NCBI GenBank assembly: GCA_964573395.1
Contig: CAZNJI010000005.1
Coordinates: 1 to 64,000 of the forward strand
Reading direction: 5' to 3'
DNA length: 64,000 nucleotides
From: DATIBQ01 sp964573395
Lineage (GTDB): Bacteria; Patescibacteriota; Minisyncoccia; Phycocordibacterales; UBA9973
Below, in pieces: positions 1-8,269 of this stretch (the stretch's first letter is position 1; each line of letters starts with the position of its first letter). The position numbers and the translations under genes are program-made. The notes beneath the pieces were generated by a model that saw only the letters and a program-made list of their open reading frames with translations, ran no database searches and had not been told where the DNA came from.

Positions 1-37
1 ACTCCATGCAATTTAGTTTGTGTGGAGTTTTTTTATT
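1..37 (+). terminator. Rho-independent terminator at the left edge
   Basis: An imperfect hairpin with ACTCC/GGAGT ends is followed at once by a run of seven T. It would end a plus-strand transcript whose gene lies left of the window. Bases 38-125 show no further gene. Confidence 0.6.
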
Positions 38-125
38 TCCCAAAAACCGTAGCTGTGTTTGTTAGAAAAAGTTCGAACATATTTTCGCATCTTTTCAAGA
101 TCCTGATCGACGCGTCTCGAGCACC

Positions 126-917
126 CTAATTAATAGTGAAAGGCAGTATTCTTTGACAAACTGGATTTGGACATTGGATTTGGGTATGGCCAACTAATCG
201 TCTTTTATCTAATTCAATGGCCATGCTACAGAAAGGACAATTCCCCTTAACCAAATTAGGATTGCCACCGAATATTATTGCACTGTTTTCACCAAAACCA
301 ACACTACTACCCTCGATGAATATATTGCCTTGAGTAGAAATACCCTGCATGCCTACTGAACCTCCTGGGCTGGTAAAATTGGTTCTATTAAGAAAATTCC
401 GACTATTATCTGAGGCGTGCAAATGAGTTCGCTTAGCTCTGATTTCAGTATCCTCAAGAACGTTTGAGCTATTATTCCGAGCAACTATTTTAGCCATATC
501 AGCATAAACTATTGAGTTTAGAACTTCTTGGTAGCTCCAATTTTCAGTTTCAAGAATCCATTCACTGTCTTTATCCTCTTTTATATCTGCAATAGATTCT
601 TGAATGATCTTCTCTACCCGTTCCTTTAGCTCATCTTGTGAATTTACAATAGAAGCTATTTCCTTAACCTTCTCAACATCCTCACTAACCGTCTCTACAG
701 ATTCCTCAATTGATTTGATTAAAGTCCAGACATTTTTTATCTTAATCTCCAGGGATTTCTTTGAAAAGATCCTGTCTAATATTTGTCCTGATTGTTGTAT
801 ACCTGGAACTGGAATCAGGCTGACAAGAAATGCAGTATACGCAAGATCCTCTGATACATACTCATTCTCAGAGTAATTAAGTTTTAGCCAATCTATTATC
901 TCCTTTATCTTATTCAT
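126..917 (-). CDS. Hypothetical protein with C-terminal zinc ribbon
   Basis: I do not recognise the family of this 263-aa protein. The N-terminal half is helical and acidic, and residues about 60-120 look like a coiled coil. A Gly/Ser/Asn-rich stretch around residues 185-220 could form short beta repeats. The C-terminus holds CPFC and, about 20 residues later, CPNPVC, which reads as a zinc ribbon. It has no signal peptide or membrane span, so it is probably cytoplasmic. It starts 4 bases after the stop of the nuclease-like gene upstream and is probably co-transcribed with it. Both genes look more AT-rich than the dnaX-dus block that follows, which suggests accessory DNA. Confidence 0.7.
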   Translation of the reverse strand: MNKIKEIIDWLKLNYSENEYVSEDLAYTAFLVSLIPVPGIQQSGQILDRIFSKKSLEIKIKNVWTLIKSIEESVETVSEDVEKVKEIASIVNSQDELKERVEKIIQESIADIKEDKDSEWILETENWSYQEVLNSIVYADMAKIVARNNSSNVLEDTEIRAKRTHLHASDNSRNFLNRTNFTSPGGSVGMQGISTQGNIFIEGSSVGFGENSAIIFGGNPNLVKGNCPFCSMAIELDKRRLVGHTQIQCPNPVCQRILPFTIN

Positions 918-921
918 AATA

Positions 922-1686
922 TTAAATCTTAAGCATCATTGGTGAATGATCTGAAACTTCGTCAGGTAAGACTTTAAAATCCTTCACTTCGATACCATTC
1001 GACACAAAAGTATAGTCAGCAAATTTTTCAGGTTTCGTATAGTGAGACGTTCTGGTAGAGGTAACGCCAATCTCTTTAATGAGATTCTTCAGACCAATGT
1101 CCTCAAGAATCTGAATGCTTTCAGTATTAGGAGAAAGATTAAAATCTCCGCACATCACAATATTTCCTTGTAGAGTTTCGATAAACTCTTTTATTTTGTT
1201 TGACTGATTCAAACGATCCTCCGAATCTCCCTTACCTTGTCCGCTCCAAAGACCATGAAAATTGATAACTGTTAAAGGTAATCCATTAAACTCAGTAGTA
1301 ATAAACTGGATATTGCGGGCATGGTTTCCAATATCGCCTTCGGGCATGTAGCCCTTGTACTTGTGTACGAAAACTTCTCCTTCAACCCTCACTTCAAGGT
1401 TTTTTCTTACGAGCATTAAGAGTCCGTAATGGTCGCCGTGGTGCGGTCGGAAATATGGGACAAAATCAGATAGGAGTTCAGTTATTTCTTGAAGCCCGTG
1501 CACCATAATTTCCGAGTGATCAATTTCCTTACCGCCTGCCTTGTATCCTTCTAAATGGCTGTAAGGTGCGGACCAGATTTCTTGGAGACAAAAAATATCC
1601 GCATCGCTCTTATGCTCCTTAAAGAAAGAAAGTAGTCCTTCCTTTCCCGCGCGTCCACCCCATGTATTTAGGCTGATAATCTTCAT
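922..1686 (-). CDS. Endonuclease/exonuclease/phosphatase family protein
   Basis: This 254-aa protein has the EEP (DNase I-like) signature order: ISLNTWGG at the start, CLQEIW near residue 35, NFHGLW near residue 140, CGDFNLSP near residue 180 and SDHSPMML at the end. In the family these supply the metal-binding Asn/Glu, the catalytic Asp-Asn and the final Asp-His pair, so a metal-dependent phosphodiesterase is expected; the substrate (DNA, phospholipid or other) cannot be read. It has no signal peptide. A perfect TATAAT at 1693-1698 lies 6 bases before the ATG, which supports this start and a leaderless mRNA. It heads a two-gene unit with the zinc-ribbon gene. Confidence 0.88.
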   Translation of the reverse strand: MKIISLNTWGGRAGKEGLLSFFKEHKSDADIFCLQEIWSAPYSHLEGYKAGGKEIDHSEIMVHGLQEITELLSDFVPYFRPHHGDHYGLLMLVRKNLEVRVEGEVFVHKYKGYMPEGDIGNHARNIQFITTEFNGLPLTVINFHGLWSGQGKGDSEDRLNQSNKIKEFIETLQGNIVMCGDFNLSPNTESIQILEDIGLKNLIKEIGVTSTRTSHYTKPEKFADYTFVSNGIEVKDFKVLPDEVSDHSPMMLKI

Positions 1687-1772
1687 AGTTTAATTATATC
1701 GCTTTCTATAGATTTGCTAAGCGATGCGTCTAGGACGCTCAAGACCCGTACGCGTTTCGTGCTAGCTCAAGT

Positions 1773-1846
1773 TGGCTGCCGGACTAGGACTCGAACCTAG
1801 ATACTCAGGACCAAAACCTGATGTCCTACCATTAGACGATCCGGCA
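1773..1846 (-). tRNA. tRNA-Gln (anticodon TTG)
   Basis: The minus strand folds as a cloverleaf with acceptor TGCCGGA/TCCGGCA, an anticodon loop TTTTGGT giving TTG, and a GTTCGAG T-loop. The 3' CCA is encoded after discriminator G. Confidence 0.95.
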
Positions 1847-1887
1847 ATTTTTATAGGAAGCACGATAAGTTGTAACACAAAACTCCT

Positions 1888-2928
1888 CTATTTTAAAGAC
1901 TTTTCGGTAATGAGTTCAACAAAGGCAAGCTCAAGAGGTAATTCAGACACCGCCGCATAGCTCATCCGCTCAAGGGCCGTAATGAAGGCAACGATGCTGG
2001 CAGAGGTAATTGTTTTTGCGCCATCTACTGCCCCCTTTATCACGAGTTCTTTATATTGCTCGCTATGATCCGCTAAGAGCGACTCGCGTAAGCTTGGCGC
2101 ATAGCGATACATGAGCGAGAGGCGGATCGTTTGCAGAAGGAGCTTGGTAAGCACGCTCATGTCGATGCGCTGGTCGCTTGCGGTATGGAGCGTACGGTAT
2201 GCCGCATCAATGTCTTCCTCAATAAGTGCCGTATATAAATCGTGCACCAGCACCAAAGACGGCGCTCCGGTAACCGATTCAACGAGCGCACGATCAATAA
2301 CCCTCCCCTTTGCAACCGAGAGCACCTTTTGAAGCGAGCCAAAGGTATCGCGGAATGACCCATCACCTAAAAACGCAATTATCTCGGCACTCTCTTCGTC
2401 GATTTGCGCATGTTCGGCTTCGGCCACCCGCTTGATCATCTCAATTAAGATCGAGCGAGACGGCTTCTGGAAGCGAAACACCTGGCAGCGGGAAATAATT
2501 GTTTCTGGAACTTTTTCAAGCTCGGTAGTCGCAAGAATGAATACCACATGCGCCGGCGGCTCTTCAAGGGTTTTCAAAAGTGCATTAAAGGCATCTTTCG
2601 AGAGCATGTGCACCTCGTCGATGATGTAGACCTTGTACTGCGACGAGAACGGCAACACTCGCACCGCCTCGCGAAGCGCGCGGATGTCGTCGATACCGCG
2701 GTTCGATGCCGCGTCAATTTCAATAATGTCTTCCGGGTTCGTACCAAGTTCCCGGGCGAGGATTCGAGCAACGGATGTTTTACCAGTTCCGCGGGAACCG
2801 GTAAACAGGTAGGCATGTGCGAACGTTTCCTGCTCGATTGCCGATTTTAATACCGAAACAATCTGCTCTTGACCCAGCACTTCATGAAAGTTCTGGGGGC
2901 GGTATTTGCGGTATAAGACTGATTCCAT
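1888..2928 (-). CDS. dnaX: DNA polymerase III gamma-type clamp-loader subunit
   Basis: This is the ATPase of the sliding-clamp loader. The conserved start SVLYRKYRPQNFHEVLGQE, Walker A GSRGTGKTS, the IIDEVHMLSKDAFNALLKTLEEPP block (Walker B) and the ISRCQVFRF sensor are all present. At 346 aa it is a gamma-length protein ending soon after the clamp-loader collar, with no tau extension. The Cys-rich zinc module that usually follows Walker A is missing: the chain goes from LARELG directly to NPEDIIEIDAASNRG. An in-frame ATG 39 bases upstream exists, but TACAAT lies 6 bases before the chosen ATG and the protein alignment begins here. Confidence 0.95.
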   Translation of the reverse strand: MESVLYRKYRPQNFHEVLGQEQIVSVLKSAIEQETFAHAYLFTGSRGTGKTSVARILARELGTNPEDIIEIDAASNRGIDDIRALREAVRVLPFSSQYKVYIIDEVHMLSKDAFNALLKTLEEPPAHVVFILATTELEKVPETIISRCQVFRFQKPSRSILIEMIKRVAEAEHAQIDEESAEIIAFLGDGSFRDTFGSLQKVLSVAKGRVIDRALVESVTGAPSLVLVHDLYTALIEEDIDAAYRTLHTASDQRIDMSVLTKLLLQTIRLSLMYRYAPSLRESLLADHSEQYKELVIKGAVDGAKTITSASIVAFITALERMSYAAVSELPLELAFVELITEKSLK

Positions 2929-2986
2929 GGGCCTATTGTACCAGAAAGAAAAAGCCGCCATATGCATGGCGACTTTTACAACATTC

Positions 2987-3508
2987 TTAGTAATTTCCCC
3001 TTGGAAGAATTCTTGTTGATGAAGAAGTTACAATGCCGTCCTCATCATTTTTTTGCATCACTTCTCGTGCATGCTCAACTAATAATTTAAACTGGCAAAA
3101 CAATGACTCAACAAAGCATGCAACGATTTCTCGATCGAATTTTTCCCCCCGAAACATTTTTCCAACTTCGACTAACGGAGTCCAGCTCCGTTCAGCGGTA
3201 ACACAGTTTTCCAATGAATCACGGGTAATTCTTAAAACAATGGCGTGACCCAAAAACTCTTCGTGCGGCAATGAAATATTTCCTTTGCCTCTTGTTATGT
3301 CATGCAGAATAGTTTTGAAATGACCTTGAATCACTTCATCGATTGGTTCTTCCGGAAAACGCAGTTTTCTTACCAAAAATAAAAAATTGCTGGCTGCATA
3401 TCCGACATAGCGGGTATAACTTTTCAAGCTTTTAAAATAGGTTTCAACATACTCAAGCTTGTCTGCATGTAAGGTTGCCAGATTTCCTAGGATGTTTACA
3501 TTATTCAT
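2987..3508 (-). CDS. Hypothetical protein
   Basis: I do not recognise this 173-aa protein. It appears soluble and helical, with Cys at about residues 105, 134 and 141 but no clear metal motif. It has no signal peptide or membrane segment. It lies between dnaX and a second hypothetical gene on the same strand. The second gene resembles it in kind: about 140-170 aa, helical, Cys-containing, ending in a C-terminal helix followed by a polar tail. The two could be distant paralogues, but I cannot show that by eye. Confidence 0.6.
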   Translation of the reverse strand: MNNVNILGNLATLHADKLEYVETYFKSLKSYTRYVGYAASNFLFLVRKLRFPEEPIDEVIQGHFKTILHDITRGKGNISLPHEEFLGHAIVLRITRDSLENCVTAERSWTPLVEVGKMFRGEKFDREIVACFVESLFCQFKLLVEHAREVMQKNDEDGIVTSSSTRILPRGNY

Positions 3509-3559
3509 ATAGACAGTTCATTTTTTTGCAGTGTACTCCTCTCAACGATTTCAGGCAAC

Positions 3560-3590
3560 AAAAAACCGCTTTCAAGGAAAGCGGGTTTTG
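3560..3590 (-). terminator. Terminator after the 141-aa gene
   Basis: CCGCTTTC and GAAAGCGG form an 8-bp stem with loop AAG. The minus strand continues with six T. It separates the 141-aa gene from the 173-aa gene. Confidence 0.75.
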
Positions 3591-3604
3591 GTTTTGAATG
3601 AGGG

Positions 3605-4030
3605 TTAATTCGCATGTAATGAAAATTTGTACGGCGGGCAACCACGCAACAAGCAGAGAGTGTAGTGCTGGACGCGAAAAAATGCTCCTACGATAGTCTT
3701 GTCATACTCTTGGTTTTGGTAAAACCGAAGCACATGACTGGCCGTAGACTCCTTTTTCAGCTTCAGCAGTTCATTGTCACAAACTTGCACTACTGCATCA
3801 ACAATTTTGTACAAATACAACAGAACCTTTTCAAAAAAACCAGGTTCTTCCGGAGGTGGCTGTCGAAGCAAAACTAACTTTGCAACTCGGGCCAAACAGT
3901 CGGTTTGATCCTTAGAAAGTGCTCTGTTGGTGCAGAAACAGTTCTCAACTTGTAACAGTAAGTCTACTGATGTTTTCAGTTGCCGTGAGTCTTCTTTGAG
4001 ACTTTTCATTTGATCTTCATTAATGAACAT
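3605..4030 (-). CDS. Hypothetical protein
   Basis: This 141-aa protein is not recognised. It is predicted soluble and mostly helical, with several cysteines (NCFCTN near residue 32, CLARV, VCDNE and CLLRGC near the end) that are not spaced as a classic zinc finger. Its stop is followed by a good terminator at 3560-3590. It follows dus on the same strand, with about 20 bases between the dus stop and its start, so it lies upstream of nothing else in the operon. Confidence 0.6.
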   Translation of the reverse strand: MFINEDQMKSLKEDSRQLKTSVDLLLQVENCFCTNRALSKDQTDCLARVAKLVLLRQPPPEEPGFFEKVLLYLYKIVDAVVQVCDNELLKLKKESTASHVLRFYQNQEYDKTIVGAFFRVQHYTLCLLRGCPPYKFSLHAN

Positions 4031-4051
4031 GGGTATTCAGTTTTTTTAAAA

Positions 4052-5155
4052 CTATATGCTATTTTTATATTTTGTCAAAAAATCCTCTATCATTTTTTCT
4101 ACGTCTTCTGAGTTTTTAGCCTGCTCCATCAAAGAAATGCGAAGCTCTTTTGAACCCTGAAAGCCGGTTACATATGCTTTGTAGTGCTTTTTCATGATCG
4201 AAAAGCTTTTTACATCTCCGAGCAATTCTTCAAATAGTTTAGTGTGTTCAATCAACACGCGCAGGCGCTCGGGCACGGTAATCGGCCGTACCACTGATGC
4301 AGGAGCGCCTCGTTTCGTTTCAAAAAAATTTTTTAAGATGGGAATGCTCCGCAAAAACAGCGGCTGCTTTTTCGGAAGCATTGCCGTAATGGCGCGCGTC
4401 TCATCGAAAAACCACGGGTTGCCAAAAAGCGCCCGCCCAATCATGACGCCATCGCAGCCGCTGCGCGCAGCCTTCTCTTTTGCATCTACAAGCGACGTAA
4501 CATCGCCGTTTCCTATAATGAGAGTGTCTACCCGCAGCTTGTCTCGAAGCAATACCACTTCTTTTATTCTCTCCCACGGCGCAGGAACCGCAGAAAGCTC
4601 TTTTCGAGTCCGCGCGTGAATAATAAGTGCTGCAATGCCCTCTTTCAAGAGCATAGGAATCCATTCATTGATTTGCACCTGGTGGTAGCCAACGCGCGTT
4701 TTTACTGAAACCGGCAAATCGCCAGCACCGCGCTTTGCCGCCTGAATAACGAGCCGGGCAGTTTCCGGATTTTTAATCATGGCGGCGCCAGCGCCTTGCT
4801 TTTCAATTGTTCTATCAGGGCAGCCCATGTTGATGTCGATACCGTCAAACCCAAGCTCTTTTGCAAGGCGCGCCGCACCTTCGATTTTCTCCGGATCGCT
4901 TGAAAAAAACTGCGCAACGATCGGGCGCTCTTTTTCTGAAAAAACCAGATCGCGAATGAGTGCTTCCCTCCCCGCGCTCATTAAACCGTTCGCCGAAACG
5001 AATTCGGTCCAGAATACGTCAGGCCCGCCGCCCGGTTCGCCATGGCGGGAATGTTTCGCAATCAGCCGGCGAAACGCCGCGTCGGTAACATCGGCCATCG
5101 GCGCAATGCAAAAAAACGGCTTTTTCTTTTGTGCTAACTCCTGCCAAAAATTCAT
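4052..5155 (-). CDS. dus: tRNA-dihydrouridine synthase
   Basis: This FMN-dependent enzyme reduces uridines in the tRNA D-loop. The N-terminal IAPMADVTD loop, the catalytic Cys112 in NMGCPDR, KTRVGYH, IIHARTRKELS and the phosphate-binding IGNGDV and GVMIGRALFGNPWF motifs are in the expected order on a TIM barrel. A helical C-terminal domain follows. The ATG at 5155 begins at MNFWQEL. The longer frame runs into the upstream ftsQ-like gene, whose stop is 1 base away, so the two are probably translationally coupled. At 367 aa it is slightly longer than usual because of inserts such as HGEPGGGPD near residue 40. Confidence 0.93.
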   Translation of the reverse strand: MNFWQELAQKKKPFFCIAPMADVTDAAFRRLIAKHSRHGEPGGGPDVFWTEFVSANGLMSAGREALIRDLVFSEKERPIVAQFFSSDPEKIEGAARLAKELGFDGIDINMGCPDRTIEKQGAGAAMIKNPETARLVIQAAKRGAGDLPVSVKTRVGYHQVQINEWIPMLLKEGIAALIIHARTRKELSAVPAPWERIKEVVLLRDKLRVDTLIIGNGDVTSLVDAKEKAARSGCDGVMIGRALFGNPWFFDETRAITAMLPKKQPLFLRSIPILKNFFETKRGAPASVVRPITVPERLRVLIEHTKLFEELLGDVKSFSIMKKHYKAYVTGFQGSKELRISLMEQAKNSEDVEKMIEDFLTKYKNSI

Positions 5156-5156
5156 C

Positions 5157-5996
5157 TTATTCAAATTTATAAAATATTTCGTTGAGGTTCGAAGAACGCG
5201 CATCAAGGTACAAGAGATGCTTCGTTTCTTTTCTGAATTGCGTCCTCAGCGGATCAACGTTAAATGCAAGATCTAAATTTTCCAAAATCGCTTCAGGCGG
5301 ATGCTCTGGATTGACGATCAGCATGCTCGAGCGATTGCCGTACGAAAACCCGATAACCAGCTTGTAGGGCGACTCGAAATCAAATGATGTCGGAATAATC
5401 CTGACTTCAGGCAATCCTGCGCTGTACGATCGAACGAGCTCGAGTGTCTCGGGAGGGAACGGCCGGAACGGAAGCGTTTCGCTTTCCGTTCCGCCAAATA
5501 GCCGCGTATACGCCGAGCCGGAAAAGAACGGCGCTGAGGCAAACACCATGCCGCTCGGATCCATGAAATAACAATTCTCGGTTCCCAGCTTGCACCACAG
5601 ATACTTCCCTTCATATTCCGTAACCGAAATGGCGATGCGGTGCAGGCTCGTTCGGTCGATCTCGACCGAAGAAAGCCGAGTGAAGCGGCGCGCCAATGCA
5701 TCTTCAAGCTTTTCAACTCCTAAAAACACAATATTCGTTTTCGGAATGAGCCACAGATACTTGCCCTGCATTTTTTCTTTCAAAAAATTTTCCATCTCCA
5801 TCGGGTCGGTTACAATCGCTCCGGCAATCGTCATTTCACGAACCTGTATGCCAGCAGAACGAAAAAAAACCAGTATGCTGCTTACCACAATGACTATCAT
5901 GGCGCCCCAGAGTACCCGCCTGAAACGCCGCTTTGGGTTGGGAGTAACGACCGTCTTTTCCCGAAGAATATTTTTTTGATACGCACGGTCGTACAT
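5157..5996 (-). CDS. ftsQ: FtsQ-like cell-division protein
   Basis: The topology matches FtsQ/DivIB: a short basic cytoplasmic N-terminus, one membrane span at about residues 29-47, then an extracytoplasmic POTRA-like domain beginning IQVREMTIAGAIVTDPMEM and a beta-rich domain containing YEGKYLWCKLGTENCYFMDPSGMVF. FtsQ connects early and late divisome proteins. Sequence similarity is weak by eye, as is usual for this family. It sits between serS and dus on one strand with almost no spacing. No other division or mur genes are nearby, which lowers certainty. Confidence 0.72.
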   Translation of the reverse strand: MYDRAYQKNILREKTVVTPNPKRRFRRVLWGAMIVIVVSSILVFFRSAGIQVREMTIAGAIVTDPMEMENFLKEKMQGKYLWLIPKTNIVFLGVEKLEDALARRFTRLSSVEIDRTSLHRIAISVTEYEGKYLWCKLGTENCYFMDPSGMVFASAPFFSGSAYTRLFGGTESETLPFRPFPPETLELVRSYSAGLPEVRIIPTSFDFESPYKLVIGFSYGNRSSMLIVNPEHPPEAILENLDLAFNVDPLRTQFRKETKHLLYLDARSSNLNEIFYKFE

Positions 5997-6002
5997 GGCG
6001 CA

Positions 6003-7274
6003 CTATGCGTTTCCGCCAATTACTTTCTTACCAAGATACGGCACCAACACTTCAGGAACTAGAATGCTTCCATCGGCCTGCTGGCAGTTTTCAACGAGCG
6101 AGACTAAAATGCGCGGCGTCGGAACTGCAGTACAGTTAAGCGAGTGGATATATTTCAATTTCCCTTCCTGATCTTTATAGCGAATATTGAAGCGGCGGGT
6201 TTGGAAATCGTGAAAGTACGATGCGGAAGATATTTCTCGATAGGTATTTTCTTTTGGAACCCACAGTTCGATATCGTATTTTTTTACCTGCCCGAGCCCG
6301 AGGTCGCCGCCGCAATTAATGACGGTGCGGTACGGAATGCCAAGGGACTCGATGAATTCCTCGGTATTTCTATTTATTTCTTCATGCAGCTGCACGGATT
6401 GCTCATGGCTTGCCTCACAGAGCACCACCTGCTCGAACTTGTAGAATTCATGCACGCGAATGAGGCCTTTCACGTCTTTGCTGTGGCTTCCCGCTTCGCG
6501 GCGAAAACACGGCGAGAACCCCAGATAACGGAGCGGCAGCCGATCGTGCTCGATTACTTCATCGGCATGCAGCCCCATCAGCGGCACCTCGGCGGTTCCT
6601 GCAAGCGCGTCGCCATCCTGCGTTAAGTAATAATCTTCAGTGTCTCCCGGCAGGTGCCCGGTACCATAGAGATTTTCTTTCCGCACGATGACCGGCGGAA
6701 CAATGGGAAGAAATTTTTTCTCTCGGAAAAATTGGAGCGCATAATTCCAAATGGCAAACATCAAGAGCGCACCGTCGCCAGTTAAAAAATACCCGCGAAA
6801 GCCATGTACTTTTGCACCGCGCTCAAAATCAACCATGCCAAGCGCGTTCATAATTTCAACGTGATCCTTCGGATTGAAATCAAAAGCCGGTTTTTCGCCC
6901 CACTGTTTTACCTCGACGTTCTCCTGATCGCTTTCCCCTTCCGGCACGCTCATGTCGGGAATGTTCGGCACCTGTAGCATGAGCTCGCGCCATTTCACCA
7001 TTACTTCGCGTAGTTTTTCTTCGTATGCCTGCACTTTTTCCTTGAGCGGCTTCAGTTCAATGATCATCGCTGCCCGCTTTGAAGGATCTGTTTGTCGACC
7101 GACTTCATCCGAAATTTTATTTTGCTGCGCCCGGGCAGTTTCAAAAAGCGACTGTGTTTCGCTTCGATCTGCTTCAAGAGCAAGGAGTTCATCAAGATTA
7201 AATGAGAGATGCTTTTTCCGGATGGCCTCTTTAATGATATCGGGGTTTTCTTTGATGAATTTAATGTCGAGCAT
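6003..7274 (-). CDS. serS: Seryl-tRNA synthetase
   Basis: This class II synthetase charges tRNA-Ser. The N-terminal arm (residues about 30-105) is the tRNA-binding coiled coil. Motif 2 FRREAGSHSKDVKGLIRVHEF, read in two halves, and the motif 3 region TPRILVSLVENCQ are present, as is the TAEVPL serine-binding segment. The length of 423 aa is normal. TATAGT lies 8 bases before the ATG, which suggests a leaderless mRNA. It is the first gene of the serS-ftsQ-dus run and diverges from dprA. Confidence 0.97.
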   Translation of the reverse strand: MLDIKFIKENPDIIKEAIRKKHLSFNLDELLALEADRSETQSLFETARAQQNKISDEVGRQTDPSKRAAMIIELKPLKEKVQAYEEKLREVMVKWRELMLQVPNIPDMSVPEGESDQENVEVKQWGEKPAFDFNPKDHVEIMNALGMVDFERGAKVHGFRGYFLTGDGALLMFAIWNYALQFFREKKFLPIVPPVIVRKENLYGTGHLPGDTEDYYLTQDGDALAGTAEVPLMGLHADEVIEHDRLPLRYLGFSPCFRREAGSHSKDVKGLIRVHEFYKFEQVVLCEASHEQSVQLHEEINRNTEEFIESLGIPYRTVINCGGDLGLGQVKKYDIELWVPKENTYREISSASYFHDFQTRRFNIRYKDQEGKLKYIHSLNCTAVPTPRILVSLVENCQQADGSILVPEVLVPYLGKKVIGGNA

Positions 7275-7343
7275 GCCCTTACACTATACCGTAGAATTTA
7301 ATAAATAAAAGACCGTTGTAACATTTTGTATTACACTATAAGG

Positions 7344-8222
7344 ATGAAACCGACAGGTGAAGATTTCCCGATTGGAAGGCTTCCGGTTGATTCTCTGCCT
7401 CAATTCGCGGAACTTCCCCAGCCGCCGGAGCAGCTCTGGATCCGCGGTTCCCTTCCTTCGACCGAGATGAAATTTCTTTCAGTTGTCGGGTCTCGGGCGC
7501 ACAGCTCCTACGGAAAAGCTGCGTGCGAAGAGCTCGTTGCCGGGCTGAAAAACTTTCCCGTTTGCATCGTTTCCGGATTGGCACTCGGCATAGACGCCAT
7601 TGCGCATCGCGCGGCGCTCAAATCGAGAATGCCAACCGTTGCGTTTCCCGGCTCAGGGCTTGATTGGAATGTGCTGTATCCGGCAACGCACCAGTCTCTT
7701 GCCCGAGAAATTCTTGCCTCGGGTGGCGCACTCGTAAGCGAATTCGATCATGATTTTCGAGCGACTCCATGGAGCTTTCCGAAACGCAACCGGCTTGTTG
7801 CCGGCATCGCGGATGCGGTACTCGTTATTGAAGCCAAAGAAAAGTCCGGTGCGCTCATTACGGCTCGGCTCGGTACGGAATACAACAAAACGGTCATGGC
7901 GGTTCCGGGGCCGATCTATTCCGAATATTCAAAAGGAACAAACTGGCTCTTGAAGCTCGGCGCAGTTCCCGTAACAAATGCCAAAGACATAGCGCGAGAA
8001 CTAGGATTTGAAATGGCAGCATCCAACCAAGAGGCTCACCTCTTCCATGACCTCACCGACAATGAAGCGCTGGTGCTCAAAGCGCTGGTTACGCCGCTCA
8101 CGCGCTTTGAACTCGAGGATGTAAGCAAACTTGAAACGCAAGTGCTCAACATTGCGCTTTCGATGCTTGAAATCAAAGGATACATTGCCGAACGAATGGG
8201 TAAAGTAGAACGGATACTGTAG
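7344..8222 (+). CDS. dprA: DNA-processing protein A
   Basis: DprA binds incoming single-stranded DNA and loads RecA during natural transformation. The Rossmann-like core shows SGLALGIDAIAHRAAL, PGSGLDWNVLYPA, GALVSEFD, RNRLVAGIADAVLVIEA, SGALITA and AVPGP, all diagnostic. A C-terminal winged-helix-like domain follows at about residues 225-292. I chose the ATG at 7344, giving 292 aa, because TACACT lies 6 bases before it; the upstream in-frame ATG at 7326 precedes that promoter. The gene is divergent from serS and followed by topA on the same strand. Confidence 0.94.
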   Translation: MKPTGEDFPIGRLPVDSLPQFAELPQPPEQLWIRGSLPSTEMKFLSVVGSRAHSSYGKAACEELVAGLKNFPVCIVSGLALGIDAIAHRAALKSRMPTVAFPGSGLDWNVLYPATHQSLAREILASGGALVSEFDHDFRATPWSFPKRNRLVAGIADAVLVIEAKEKSGALITARLGTEYNKTVMAVPGPIYSEYSKGTNWLLKLGAVPVTNAKDIARELGFEMAASNQEAHLFHDLTDNEALVLKALVTPLTRFELEDVSKLETQVLNIALSMLEIKGYIAERMGKVERIL

Positions 8223-8269
8223 CCAGGCTTGTTTGCAAAAAAAAGTATTCAGTGTTACTACTTTCATCT

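Noticed and set aside
1772..1960. Plus-strand ORF over tRNA-Gln
   Set aside because: It is an antisense reading of the tRNA and of the dnaX end. Similar false ORFs lie over the tRNA-Tyr, tRNA-Cys and tRNA-Lys regions.
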